Positions 1 through 8,929 of a DNA stretch of 64,000 bases are shown piece by piece. Origin of the DNA: Paenibacillus sp. S150 (GTDB lineage: Bacteria; Bacillota; Bacilli; Paenibacillales; Paenibacillaceae); NCBI RefSeq assembly GCF_019352175.1, contig NZ_JACBYI010000019.1, forward strand, positions 1-64,000. The letters are read 5' to 3'. The notes beneath the pieces were generated by a model. That model saw nothing but the letters and a program-made list of their open reading frames with translations. It searched no databases and was not told where the DNA came from. Each line of letters opens with the position of its first letter. Positions within the stretch are counted from its first letter, which is position 1. Position numbers and translations under genes: made by a program.

Positions 1-142
1 TGAACACGATATGGTATTTGCACATCCACTTCGTGTGAGCTAGGCTATAGCTCTTGTTTGCCATCTTTGACCATTCCTTTCGTTTGAGCCTGAACATCTC
101 AATTCTATCGGAATGGTCTTGGTGGTCGAACCCTCGTTCCCT
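1..142. other. Window edge, no recognisable gene
   Basis: No open frame with a ribosome binding site is visible here. The stretch ends in a strong plus-strand terminator, so it is probably the 3' flank of a gene or insertion element lying left of the window. Its identity cannot be told from this sequence. Confidence 0.4.
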
Positions 143-170
143 CCACCCGCATAGCGGGTGGTTTTTTGTT
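143..170 (+). terminator. Rho-independent terminator
   Basis: An 8-bp perfect stem CCACCCGC / GCGGGTGG with an ATA loop is followed by six T. It would end a plus-strand transcript entering from outside the window. Confidence 0.8.
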
Positions 171-212
171 TCGCGCGTTTCACGCACTCAACTGGCTAAA
201 GCCAGAAGAAAA

Positions 213-240
213 ACCTGAAGCTCTGCTTCAGGTCCTTTTT
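213..240 (+). terminator. Second terminator-like hairpin
   Basis: A 9-bp stem ACCTGAAGC / GCTTCAGGT with a TCT loop is followed by CCTTTTT. It lies 43 bp after the first terminator and just before the tandem-repeat element, so it may insulate the element from upstream transcription. Confidence 0.65.
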
Positions 241-256
241 ACATTCGGTAACCCGC

Positions 257-880
257 CATTTCAGTGGGGAGGAGAAGAATCATTTCGCGCTGATTCCACC
301 GTCCAGCCGGCTTCGGGCGAATTCAAAGGTACTTCTGCCTTTGATTTCACCGTCCAGCTGACTTCGGGCGAATTCAAAGGTACTTCTGCCTTTGATTCCA
401 CCGTCCAGCCGGCTTCGGGCAAATTCAAGGGTACTTCTGCCTCTGATTTCACCGTCCAGCCGGCTTCGGGCGAATTCAAAGGTACTTCTGCCTTTGATTC
501 CCTCGTCCAGCCGGCTTCGGGCGAAATCAAAGGCACTTCTGCCTCTGATTTCACCGTCCAGCTGGCTTCGGGCGAAATCAGAGGTACTTCTGCCTCTGAT
601 TTCACCGTCCTGCCGGCTTCGGGCGAATTCAAAGGTACTTCTGCCTTTGATTCCACCGTCCAGCCGGCTTCGGGCGAATTCAAAGGTACTTCTGCCTTTG
701 ATTTCACCGTCCTGCCGGCTCCGGCCGAAATTAAAGGTACTTCCGCCTTTGATTCCCGCTCCCCCCCCGCTGCAGCCAACGCATTCGCGCAGTTTGCTTG
801 GCCGAAGTCCCGATCCATTCGTTCATTTACAGCGCAACCGTGAAATAACGGATAAGCTACGCTTCCCCCAAAACATATAA
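257..880. repeat. VNTR-bearing intergenic repeat, long copy
   Basis: This is the long copy of an element whose short copy lies near 8930-9145. The two copies share the left flank (from CATTTCAGTGGGGAGGAG) and the right flank (GCCAACGCA... to about AACGGATAAGC), but differ in the number of 51-bp units between them: nine here, one there. The array is open in three frames only because 51 is divisible by three, so it is not annotated as coding. No start with a Shine-Dalgarno site was found. Confidence 0.85.
292..750. repeat. 51-bp tandem array, 9 units (family 1)
   Basis: Nine head-to-tail units of exactly 51 bp start at 292, 343, 394, 445, 496, 547, 598, 649 and 700, with substitutions but no indels. 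Each unit begins GATT(C/T)C and carries the hairpin AAAGGTACTTCTGCCTTT or AAAGGCACTTCTGCCTTT at its end. The second form has a perfect 7-bp stem with a CTTC loop. Units are contiguous with no spacers, so this is not CRISPR. Confidence 0.95.
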
Positions 881-960
881 ATTCTTATCTTTCAAGTGGA
901 AACGGCTTCGCCGTCCTTATAAGGACGGTATCCGTTTCAGCGGGAAAGATAAGGCTAATT
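880..960. repeat. ~75-bp palindromic intergenic repeat, copy a
   Basis: A long imperfect palindrome bounded by CTTATCTTTC and GAAAGATAAG. Inner nested arms are GGAAACGG / CCGTTTC and CCGTCC / GGACGG. Related copies occur near 7781, 9143 and 25608, with decayed or partial ones near 8880, 26438 and 27324. It is followed by a spacer ending ...GCGTGAAACATAT and another TTCTTATCTT, so inverted motifs alternate along the DNA. Confidence 0.85.
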
Positions 961-1000
961 TTTAGCGTGAAACATATCAATTCTTATCTTATTAAAAACA

Positions 1001-1043
1001 CAAAGCCGCCATTCTCAAATAACGAGAGAACGGCGGCTTTGTA
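1001..1043 (-). terminator. Terminator of the solute-binding protein gene
   Basis: On the minus strand AAAGCCGCC pairs with GGCGGCTTT, extended by TTCTC / GAGAA, and is followed by TGTGTTTTTAAT. It starts about 14 nt after the stop codon of the lipoprotein gene. Confidence 0.85.
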
Positions 1044-1056
1044 TCATTATTTCTGT

Positions 1057-2580
1057 TTACTGGCTGCTGCGCCATTCGGCGAACTGCCGGGCATACTCCT
1101 CCACCACGGTGTCCAGACCGGCGGCCTTCATGTTCCGCAGCGCACCGGCAAAGCCGCTTTCATAAGAAATGACCCCGTACATTAACGGGAAGACGCTTGT
1201 CTGCAGCTCTGCCACGCTGTTGGCATAAGCTGAGGCGACGTTGGTCGGGTCAAAGTTGAAACCGATCGTCACGCTGTTGACCGCATCGTCGGCAATTGTC
1301 GTTCTTCTCTCCATACGCCCCGGATCGGAGCTGGTTGGATAACGGTTCATCTCGACATGGCCGAGCAGCCAGTTGGCCAACTCATAGGTTGGACCTCCGG
1401 CATCTGTAAGAGACAGAAAGTCCCTTGTGTTCTCGCCTGTATTGGTCCAGTTTACACCTTCAACCCCGCTCTGAACCAGATCGAAATTTCCCTGGTTTGA
1501 AAATACCCAGTTCAGAAACTGGACGCCCGCCTCCGGATGCGGAGAGGTAGCCGATACGCCGTTGGAATTACGGATCGCATAAGAGCGGAATTTAGGCTGA
1601 TCGCCCAGAAAATAGATATTGACCTCCGCCCCGGGGAAGGTCTCACGGATTCTGTCGTCAATTCCCACATCGCCCGGACGGTAGAGATAACGTCCGGCCA
1701 GTTCTTCCTGGTTCAGCACCTCTGTCGGGGTGGTCAGCACATCCTTGAGAATCAGTCCCCGGGTATAAGCTTCGTTCATATATTCAACATCTTTCTTGAA
1801 TTCCTCTGTCTCCAGCCAGGACTTCACGGTCCCTTCCTGATCCACATAAATCAAATTGTCGATGACGGAAAACGGATAGCTGTCATATGTCGTGTGCAGG
1901 AAAGTCGCAGGTTCCGCCAGCAGCTTGATGTACACATTTTTGTTGTCCTGGGGCCAATTGGCCTGTAAAGTTTCAGCAACGGCCAGCAGGTCTTCGGGAG
2001 ATTTCGGCGCTTCCAGCCCGTTCTTCTCCAGCAAATCCTTCCGCAGCGTTACCATTCCGTCATTAAATGCCGTATCCAGCCAGAAATTCGGGATATAGGT
2101 GATCTCACCGTTGATTTTTGCTGAATCCCAAATCCATTCCGGCATAGACGCTTTCAGCTCGGCACCGTACTCTTCCAGCAGCTCATCAATGGGGATGATG
2201 CCGCCATTCCCGGCCAGTACGTTGGGCCCCTTCACATCATGCATGATGGCTATCAGCTCGAACTCCTCACCGGTGGACATCATCAGATTGGTCTTCTGGT
2301 CCCACACATCCCAAGGAATATAAATCGGCTCATATTCCAGGTTCAGGCCATCCGCCGCCAGCTTCTCATTGATTGCCGCCACAACCGTATCCAGATCCTG
2401 CGGAGCATTGCCCGGCAGCAGATACCTTACCGGCAGCTTTGCGGCAGGAGCCTGAGTCGCGGTCGCCTGCCCTCCTGTCTCGTTAGCCGCATTTCCGTCT
2501 CCGGATGAACAGCTTGCCAGCAATGCCGCTGCCAGCAGTGGTGCAAACACGCGTGTTGCCGTTTTTTTCCATGTCTTCAT
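1057..2580 (-). CDS. Extracellular solute-binding lipoprotein (LplA-like, DUF3502)
   Basis: A 507-aa substrate-binding lipoprotein of a carbohydrate ABC importer. The N-terminus is basic, then hydrophobic, and ends in a lipobox LLASC with Cys24, so it should be anchored outside the membrane. The middle is a family-1 type sugar-binding fold. The C-terminus matches DUF3502, typical of LplA-like proteins of Paenibacillus. The start at 2580 is chosen because it gives the signal peptide and has AAAGGGGATG upstream; an upstream start at 2625 would destroy the signal. It lies downstream of the AraC regulator gene on the same strand, while the likely permeases are divergent. An internal 188-bp segment (1968-2155) is duplicated perfectly at 8398-8585. 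The substrate is unknown, probably an oligosaccharide. Confidence 0.9.
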   Translation of the reverse strand: MKTWKKTATRVFAPLLAAALLASCSSGDGNAANETGGQATATQAPAAKLPVRYLLPGNAPQDLDTVVAAINEKLAADGLNLEYEPIYIPWDVWDQKTNLMMSTGEEFELIAIMHDVKGPNVLAGNGGIIPIDELLEEYGAELKASMPEWIWDSAKINGEITYIPNFWLDTAFNDGMVTLRKDLLEKNGLEAPKSPEDLLAVAETLQANWPQDNKNVYIKLLAEPATFLHTTYDSYPFSVIDNLIYVDQEGTVKSWLETEEFKKDVEYMNEAYTRGLILKDVLTTPTEVLNQEELAGRYLYRPGDVGIDDRIRETFPGAEVNIYFLGDQPKFRSYAIRNSNGVSATSPHPEAGVQFLNWVFSNQGNFDLVQSGVEGVNWTNTGENTRDFLSLTDAGGPTYELANWLLGHVEMNRYPTSSDPGRMERRTTIADDAVNSVTIGFNFDPTNVASAYANSVAELQTSVFPLMYGVISYESGFAGALRNMKAAGLDTVVEEYARQFAEWRSSQ

Positions 2581-2738
2581 TAGAGCATCCCCTTTCGATT
2601 CGAGTAGATAGCATGAATGGAACATTCTAAGCGTAAGGGGAAATTTAGCGGCCAGTATAGTTCAATAATGGAGATATCGCCGATTTGAATGTCTGAATCC
2701 AGGTCTGAATTCCTCTTGCAGCATATCAAAGATCGGCT

Positions 2739-5024
2739 TCATGCCTTGCGTTCCTCCAGCAGCATCTGGCTGCGGAATTGCGCTGGAGACTGCTGGAAGT
2801 TTTTCTTGAACAAGGTATAGAAATAGGTGGTGTTGAATATTCCGACCTGCTCGCTGATCACCTGTACCGGCGCATCTGTATTGAGCAGCAGTTCCTTGGC
2901 CCTCTCCAGGCGGACCACGTTGAGATAATCATTGAAGGAAAGCTCGCAATGCGCCTTGAACAGCTTGCCCACATAACTTCTGGAGAGCTTCACCTCTCCG
3001 GCCACCAGTTCAAGCGACAGGTCTGAGCGGGCATAGTGCTTGCCGACATACTGCTTGATAAACTCCACAACTTCCGTATGCCGCTCATTTCCCGTTTCCT
3101 CAATGTCACTGGACAGCTTGCAGGCCAGCTCCTTCAGCTCTTCCTGGAATTCCTGAAGGGTTTCAAAGGAGGTCATTCTGCGGGTGAAGCCTAAAAACAC
3201 ATTGGTGATCTCCTGGTTTCTGGTCTGGGAGACATGCAGCTGCTTATACAGGCTGCCCACAAATTGATTCATATAGAACAACGCTTCGTGATAATCGCCG
3301 GTATGAATTTCCTTAATCCACAGATCAATTTCGCGGTTTATTCTGGATCGCTGCTGCAGGCGGATCGCATCAATGATCATTTTCTCCCGTTTATCAGGAT
3401 AAGCAAGCTCACGGTCCTCCGGCGGAACCTTCAGCGCAGGGTCACAATCGAAAATCCTGCCTTTTCCGGAAAAAAACCGCTGCTGCACACAGGTCTGCGC
3501 ATGCTCGAACGAGCGGCGGATCCCCTCATGGGTGTTCTCCGTAGTGCCGATGCCCGCTGTAATGGAGAGATGCAGCGAATGATACAGCGTCTCCTGCAGC
3601 TCTTTCAGCATGCCGTGAAGCTCTGCAGACGCTTGCGGTCCCGATTCGGTCAATCCCGGAAGGATAAGTGCAATCAGCCCCTCTTCAATACCCGCAGCTC
3701 TGGCACCCTCACCGTCAAACAGCTCCGCCGCCGTCCGCAGAATAGCTTCGCGGGCAAAAGCGCGCGTCTGTGTATCCACCTTGGCCCGGAACTCGTCCAA
3801 TCCGTCTATAAGCAATACAATCACGGTATAATACGGACCCTGACAACTCAGGGCGAACCGCTCGAACACACCGGCTTCACCGCTCTTCAGCAGTCCAAGA
3901 ACCTCCGCCTCCTGGGTCTGGGACATTACCGTTACCATGGAGGACAATTTCTCCGACATCTCCGAATATGTGGTGTTCAGCAGATCGAATTCATTAATGC
4001 GCCGATGATTCTGTTTTTGCCGCTGCACGGAAGAAATCTTCTCCAGCAGCACGCGAATCGGGTTGTATGCATTGTTCGTCAGCCAGATGGAGAGCAGCAG
4101 ACTGATGACAAAAATCGCCAGGGCCAGTCCGAGCGAAGCCTGCCGCAGCACATTCATATTGAACAACAGATTATTATACTCACTTTGGCTGACGAATACC
4201 CAATCCAGCTCCGCAGATTTTACGTAGGTAATCATATGCTTGCGGCCATCGATCTGACCGGTGAAATAGCCGCTGCTGTCCGGAGAATTCAGAATCTCCT
4301 GCACATAAGGCTCAGAGGATTTATTCTCCAGAAAAAGCGATTGGTCCGAATGCGTCAGCACAATCCCCTGGGAATTTATGACGAACAGCGAGTCCGAAAC
4401 ATCATTTTTGTAGCCGCCGATCAACTTCTGTATATAATCCGAATCCATATTGATCACCATGGCGCCCTGGGCCGGCAGCAGGGAATAATAACTTGGCAGC
4501 AGAACAAAGGTCAGCACGTTGTCATATTTGCCGTCTGCCGGATTAATCAGCTTGCGTGGAAACAGTTGGAAATAGCTTCTGTTCTTATCATTGATCTGCT
4601 GCAGCAGCGGACCTTCTTGTTCCAGAGTCACACCTTTGGTATCCAGATAGGTTTCGGTCAATCCGTTATAAATACCGATCGTTTCGATGAACGGATAGGT
4701 GGTCTGCATCGTTCGCAGCACTCTGGAGGCATGATACTGCTTCAATAAATCTCCTTCACGGTCAAACAGTGCGGCAACAACCGTTTTGTCATTGAGGAGC
4801 AGGTTTCCGAAATTGTAGACCTGACTTTTGATAACGCTCGCAACAACGCTGTTCTGCTTCAGCATCGACTCGGAAATTTTCCCGACTTCCTTCGCCGTAC
4901 TCCAGGAGAACAATGCATACAGGACAACAGTAACCAGAGCAATGATAACAGCAGTTAATAACACAAAGCTAAGAAACATATTTCTGTACACCGTGTAGCG
5001 CATCAGTCTTTGTCTGAACATCAT
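2739..5024 (-). CDS. Membrane-bound AraC-family regulator with sensor domain (YesN-like)
   Basis: A 761-aa one-component regulator. A transmembrane segment lies near residues 15-40, followed by an extracellular Cache-like sensing domain, a second membrane segment near 290-315, a cytoplasmic linker, and a C-terminal AraC double helix-turn-helix (about 655-755). Such proteins usually sit beside LplA/B/C-type sugar transporters and control them, so it probably senses sugar or the bound lipoprotein and activates the adjacent genes. ATG at 5024 has GGGGGGATGC just upstream and is preferred over TTG at 5036. It is divergent from the permease genes and upstream of the solute-binding gene. Confidence 0.88.
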   Translation of the reverse strand: MMFRQRLMRYTVYRNMFLSFVLLTAVIIALVTVVLYALFSWSTAKEVGKISESMLKQNSVVASVIKSQVYNFGNLLLNDKTVVAALFDREGDLLKQYHASRVLRTMQTTYPFIETIGIYNGLTETYLDTKGVTLEQEGPLLQQINDKNRSYFQLFPRKLINPADGKYDNVLTFVLLPSYYSLLPAQGAMVINMDSDYIQKLIGGYKNDVSDSLFVINSQGIVLTHSDQSLFLENKSSEPYVQEILNSPDSSGYFTGQIDGRKHMITYVKSAELDWVFVSQSEYNNLLFNMNVLRQASLGLALAIFVISLLLSIWLTNNAYNPIRVLLEKISSVQRQKQNHRRINEFDLLNTTYSEMSEKLSSMVTVMSQTQEAEVLGLLKSGEAGVFERFALSCQGPYYTVIVLLIDGLDEFRAKVDTQTRAFAREAILRTAAELFDGEGARAAGIEEGLIALILPGLTESGPQASAELHGMLKELQETLYHSLHLSITAGIGTTENTHEGIRRSFEHAQTCVQQRFFSGKGRIFDCDPALKVPPEDRELAYPDKREKMIIDAIRLQQRSRINREIDLWIKEIHTGDYHEALFYMNQFVGSLYKQLHVSQTRNQEITNVFLGFTRRMTSFETLQEFQEELKELACKLSSDIEETGNERHTEVVEFIKQYVGKHYARSDLSLELVAGEVKLSRSYVGKLFKAHCELSFNDYLNVVRLERAKELLLNTDAPVQVISEQVGIFNTTYFYTLFKKNFQQSPAQFRSQMLLEERKA

Positions 5025-5036
5025 GCATCCCCCCAA

Positions 5037-5417
5037 AATCCCTGTTCATGTCCATTAATATATCATCAATTGTAATGTAATAGGGCTGGAAAAGAATATA
5101 TAAACTCATCTCTATTATAAATAGTAGATAAAAGATAACAACACATAATATAGCTACACAGAAGGTGAATTTACATCACACAAATATATCTTATTTGCTA
5201 TAAACTCAGCAGCAGCAAGGCATTCCGGTGTTTTCATGAACTGTGTTCCCAGTGTTAATTGTGCGTAAACTTGAAGTTTTTCGTAAAATTTGAAGCCCGG
5301 ACACGCGTTTAAACTCTCGCTGATTCAATTTCAAAGTTTACCGGCACCCGCTTCATTCCTTACACTGGATACAGAACGAGAATCCGATAATGAATGAAAG
5401 GACGTGTCAATTATTCT
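5037..5417. promoter_or_regulatory. Divergent control region between AraC regulator and permeases
   Basis: An AT-rich intergenic stretch of about 380 bp. CGTAAA occurs at 5264 and again at 5282, each followed by a (C/A)TTTGAAG-like sequence, forming an 18-bp-spaced direct repeat. AraC-type regulators often bind such direct repeats, so this is a candidate binding site upstream of the permeases. No convincing -35/-10 pair could be assigned by eye. Confidence 0.4.
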
Positions 5418-6344
5418 ATGAAAAAAAACGGCAGACATCTCTTGCGTGAACTCAAACAGAACGGCTCCGCCTATCTCCTGGTCATTCCTGCGGCCATTTA
5501 TACACTGATATTCGGATACTTCACCCTCCCTTACATGCTGATTGCTTTTCAAAAATTCAACTTTAAAACAGGAATCTTCAACTCTCCCTGGGTCGGTCTG
5601 GACAATTTCGAATTCTTCTTTTCCTCACCGCGTGCCTGGGAGGTCACCTTCAACACCTTGAAGCTGAATTTTCTCTTTATCGTCGTCGGCACGCTCGCGG
5701 CGATGACCCTGGCCATCCTGTTCAACGAGCTGCGCGGCAAGCTGTACTCCCGGCTGACCCAGTCCACCATTTTGTTCCCGCACTTCTTGTCCTGGGTCAT
5801 CGTCAGCTATATCATTTATAGTCTGCTGTCCACGGACTACGGGATTATCAACCAGCTGCTGGTCAAGCTGAATCTGGATCCCGTCAACTGGTATTCCTCT
5901 CCGCAATACTGGACGGGAATTCTGGTCGCCGCCGCCGTCTGGAAGGATCTCGGCATGAACCTCGTCATTTATCTGGCTGCCATTACCGGTATCGACGACA
6001 GTTATTATGAAGCCGGCCGGATTGACGGCGCCAGCCGCTGGCAGCTGATCCGCCACATTACCATTCCGCTGATGGTTCCGACGGTCATGATTCTGTCTCT
6101 GCTCGCACTCGGCAAAATTATGTACGGCAGCTTCGATATGATTTATGCCATCATCAAGGACAACGGCGTGCTGTATCCGACCGCAGATGTCATCGACACC
6201 TATGTTTTCCGCTCGCTGCGAACCATCGGAAATCCGGCGCAAGCGATGGCCGTCGGTCTGTACCAGTCGGTTGTAGGCTTCATTCTTGTCTGGGGCAGCA
6301 ATAAAGTCGTCAAGAAGCTCAATCCGGACAACGCCCTATTCTAA
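5418..6344 (+). CDS. Carbohydrate ABC transporter permease (LplB-like)
   Basis: A 308-aa inner-membrane permease with six predicted membrane segments. It carries the EAA loop that contacts the ATPase (YYEAGRIDGASRWQLIRHIT, about residues 197-216). The product begins MKKNGRHLL; an in-frame ATG at 5394 is possible, and neither start has a good Shine-Dalgarno, so the start is uncertain. It is followed after 32 bp by the second permease. No ATPase gene is present, as is usual for this family, which shares a general MsmX-type ATPase encoded elsewhere. Confidence 0.9.
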   Translation: MKKNGRHLLRELKQNGSAYLLVIPAAIYTLIFGYFTLPYMLIAFQKFNFKTGIFNSPWVGLDNFEFFFSSPRAWEVTFNTLKLNFLFIVVGTLAAMTLAILFNELRGKLYSRLTQSTILFPHFLSWVIVSYIIYSLLSTDYGIINQLLVKLNLDPVNWYSSPQYWTGILVAAAVWKDLGMNLVIYLAAITGIDDSYYEAGRIDGASRWQLIRHITIPLMVPTVMILSLLALGKIMYGSFDMIYAIIKDNGVLYPTADVIDTYVFRSLRTIGNPAQAMAVGLYQSVVGFILVWGSNKVVKKLNPDNALF

Positions 6345-6376
6345 CCGCAGAATCTTTGAAAGGAGAGCATCCAATC

Positions 6377-7252
6377 ATGAACAAGCCCAAGCCATTCCAT
6401 ATTGCCAATAACATCTTTATCGGAGGAATATCCCTGCTCTGTCTGCTGCCCCTGCTTCTGGTGCTGATGGTATCCCTTACCTCAGAGGAGAGCATCCAGC
6501 AGTTCGGTTACCAATTGTTTCCTTCCGCCTTCTCCTTAGATGCCTACAAATTGCTTTTGTTAGGCAGTACGCCCCTTTACACGAGCTATATGATTTCCAT
6601 ATTTATAACCGTAGTCGGCACTTTTTTCGCCGTCCTCATGACGGGCATGGCGGGGTATACGCTGGCCGCCAAGCATATCCGCTACCGCAACGGGCTGGCC
6701 ATGTTCTTTTTTATCACTATGGTATTTAATTCGGGGCTTGTTCCCTGGTACCTGATCAATCTGGAGCTCGGACTGAGGAATACGATTTGGGCGCTCATCA
6801 TCCCATCCCTGATCTTCAACCCGTTTAATCTGTTTCTGGTCCGCAACTATATGTCGCAAATTCCCGGCTCGCTCAGCGAGGCCGCCAAGATCGACGGCGC
6901 GAGCGATATCTACATCGCCTTCCGCATCTATTTTCCGCTCTGCACGCCGGTGCTGGCGACGATTACGTTATTCTACGGGATCGGGTATTGGAACAACTGG
7001 TTTAATGCGATCATGCTGGTCGATAATCAGAATCTCTATCCGCTGCAGTATCTGCTCTTCAAGCTGAACTCGGAGATTAACATGATTCAGCAAATGCAGA
7101 GCTCCGGCGCTCTGATCAGCGATGCGGTCATGCCGCAGGAATCGGTCAAAATGGCTACAGCGATCCTGACCATCGGTCCGGTTGTTCTCTTCTATCCGTT
7201 CCTGCAGCGCTACTTCATCAAGGGGCTGCTGATCGGCTCGCTGAAGGAGTAG
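6377..7252 (+). CDS. Carbohydrate ABC transporter permease (LplC/YtcP-like)
   Basis: A 291-aa partner permease. It has six membrane helices and an EAA loop with LSEAAKIDGAS (about residues 170-180). The start at 6377 has GAAAGGAG 11 nt upstream; the reading frame is open back to a TTG at 6356, which is less likely. Together with the preceding permease and the lipoprotein at 1057 it should form one importer. The stop codon is followed after one base by a dispersed repeat, so the gene has no obvious terminator of its own. Confidence 0.9.
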   Translation: MNKPKPFHIANNIFIGGISLLCLLPLLLVLMVSLTSEESIQQFGYQLFPSAFSLDAYKLLLLGSTPLYTSYMISIFITVVGTFFAVLMTGMAGYTLAAKHIRYRNGLAMFFFITMVFNSGLVPWYLINLELGLRNTIWALIIPSLIFNPFNLFLVRNYMSQIPGSLSEAAKIDGASDIYIAFRIYFPLCTPVLATITLFYGIGYWNNWFNAIMLVDNQNLYPLQYLLFKLNSEINMIQQMQSSGALISDAVMPQESVKMATAILTIGPVVLFYPFLQRYFIKGLLIGSLKE

Positions 7253-7253
7253 C

Positions 7254-7882
7254 TTGCAGAGGAATACGCCTACATTATGATGAACTTGAACCATTCATCC
7301 AAAGGGCAGCCATTTTTTAGTGGGAAAAAGGAACACTAAGGTAGCACATTCGGATCCTGGATCATCCCTAGTGGGAAAAAGTACAACTAATCCGGCTGAA
7401 ATCAGCCATATGGGGGGAGATGACCTCCATTAAGTGTACAAAATCCCACTAAAGCCCGTTAAAGCCAGAATTCCAGCCCATTAGTGTTACTTTTTCCACT
7501 TCGCTTCCGTTCCCTATGAACCTCCTTGCGTTCCATCTGCTTGTTCAGGTTCGCCGGTTCCATTCCTATACATTAAGTTTCTTTATTGTGTTTTTTAAGA
7601 TGACAGAACCGCCTCCCGCTTAAGCAGCGGAGAGGACGGACCCGCAGAACAGCGGCCGCGGCCGCCCGGGTCTCCGGATTTTTACCGTTAAGGAAAATAA
7701 AAAAAATCCGGAGAGCACAGCGACCCAGACAACGGTCCGTTCGCGGAGCGTCCGCCCAAAAGCCTGCGTATATCCTACGCAAGTGGAAACGGCTTCGCCG
7801 TCCTGATAGGGACGGTATCCGTTTCAGCGGGAAAGATAAGGCTAATTTATAGCGTGTTACATATAAACCTGAATTTCGAAAG
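7254..7882. repeat. ~600-bp dispersed intergenic repeat, copy A
   Basis: Homologous over most of its length to 26687-27380 and, for its central part, to 12775-13018. It contains several related ~22-bp motifs in both orientations (TAGTGGGAAAAAGTACAACT and, inverted, TTAGTGTTACTTTTTCCACT). A GC-rich segment (about 7600-7780) and one ~75-bp palindrome (7781-7853) follow. It ends in CCTGAATTTCGAAAG (7868-7882), the terminal repeat of the 154-bp MITE, truncated here. No credible gene is inside. Confidence 0.85.
7781..7853. repeat. ~75-bp palindromic repeat, copy b
   Basis: Same element as at 880-960: arms GGAAACGG / CCGTTTC around CCGTCC / GGACGG, ending GAAAGATAAG. It is nested inside the large dispersed repeat. 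The left outer arm CTTATCTTTC is missing. Confidence 0.8.
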
Positions 7883-8101
7883 CCTATAGCGACAAGAACT
7901 GCATGAGCTTCCCCCTTGCTAGAGATAACAAAAAAAGGGATATACGCCTGTCAGAAATGAACGAAGCGGCGTAAAAGGGCAAAGCTCCCCCTCCCCCAAG
8001 AGGACCGGGCTACGGATTTCCATGTTAAATTTTAGGAGCACTCACTCTAACTGAACGACACGTGATTCCATCCGTCTCCAGAGGGTTCGGTTTGGAAACT
8101 C
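7883..8101. other. Unassigned spacer
   Basis: About 220 bp between the truncated MITE end and the transposase fragment. No ORF, RNA or known repeat was recognised. Confidence 0.4.
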
Positions 8102-8398
8102 TTACGAGAGTTTGAGCATCACTCTTCGACTGTGACTCACCAATGTCGCCGCACATTGGAAAAATTCCAGTCGAAATCCGGCAATGGTATTGCTGGAATG
8201 AACCGGTTCGCAGCAGTCGTGTTTAACACGTTCGTACAGGTTGCAGGCCAGCAGCTTGAGTAGCAGATCCATTTCATTGGCTTCAAAGGAACCTGTGGCA
8301 ATTTTATCGATGGAGAATCCGCGTTTAGCTTCCTTGATGTAGTTCTCCTTGCAGCAGCGCTGATTGTAAAAACGCCACAAATCCATAGCTTCCCAGTA
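8102..8398 (-). pseudogene. IS1380-type transposase, C-terminal fragment
   Basis: The minus-strand translation carries the C-terminal block of IS1380-family transposases, with RFYNQRCCKENYIKEAKRGF followed by a conserved ANEMDLLLKLLACNLYER region. This block includes the presumed catalytic Glu of the DDE triad (in ENYIKEAK). The rest of the transposase is absent: upstream of it the sequence switches abruptly to a copy of the solute-binding protein gene. Inverted repeats of the original IS could not be identified. This is a dead remnant. Confidence 0.75.
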
Positions 8399-8585
8399 AG
8401 TTTCAGCAACGGCCAGCAGGTCTTCGGGAGATTTCGGCGCTTCCAGCCCGTTCTTCTCCAGCAAATCCTTCCGCAGCGTTACCATTCCGTCATTAAATGC
8501 CGTATCCAGCCAGAAATTCGGGATATAGGTGATCTCACCGTTGATTTTTGCTGAATCCCAAATCCATTCCGGCATAGACGCTTTC
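8398..8585 (-). pseudogene. Perfect 188-bp duplicate of the solute-binding protein gene
   Basis: Identical base for base, as far as I compared, to 1968-2155 inside the lipoprotein gene, in the same orientation and 6430 bp away. It encodes an internal piece around KASMPEWIWDSAKINGEI. It is joined in frame to the transposase fragment, which creates an artificial 193-codon frame. Lack of divergence means the duplication is recent or is kept identical by gene conversion. Confidence 0.9.
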
Positions 8586-8721
8586 TGCTGCCGCGATTGC
8601 AGCCTCCGGCCTGGTAGATCTTGCCGCCCTTGTACCCCGAGCGGATTCCATTCAGTTATTTCTGACAGAGAAGTATGCCGCATGGGACAATCCGGACCAT
8701 CAGGCCATCATCATTGAATAG
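8584..8721 (+). pseudogene. Possible GH88-type unsaturated glucuronyl hydrolase, C-terminal fragment
   Basis: A plus-strand frame encodes SAAAIAASGLVDLA... and ends ...YAAWDNPDHQAIIIE followed by TAG. The SAAAIAASGL motif resembles the conserved (D)SSAAAIAAxGLLEL segment near the C-terminus of GH88 unsaturated glucuronyl/rhamnogalacturonyl hydrolases. Nothing upstream continues the gene; it begins exactly where the duplicated lipoprotein segment ends. The family call is from memory of the motif and is moderate. Confidence 0.45.
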
Positions 8722-8929
8722 GCCGGCATTTCAGGCGAATCCGAAAATGACGCGGGGACAAGAAAGCCTGTGTAGCGACGGCACATTTACTGGTAAAGAT
8801 CACAAAATAACCCCACAAAGCGGGGCCTTGGCTTCGATGATGACTCAGGTACTTTGCGGGGACCCCAAAACCTATAAATTCTTATCTTTCAAGAAAGACG
8901 CCTATCGGCGTCCTATATAAGAATGCTGG
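8722..8929. other. Repeat debris
   Basis: Contains a decayed palindromic repeat (about 8876-8925) with CTTATCTTTC and GACGCC/GGCGTC arms. No gene was recognised. Confidence 0.5.

Noticed and set aside
166..880. Long open frames on both strands across the first tandem array
   Set aside because: They exist only because the 51-bp unit is a multiple of three and lacks stops in several frames. No ribosome site, and one-unit copy elsewhere has no such protein.
8102..8683. 193-codon frame as a real gene
   Set aside because: It is an accidental fusion of an IS1380-type tail with a perfect fragment of the solute-binding gene, plus unrelated sequence.
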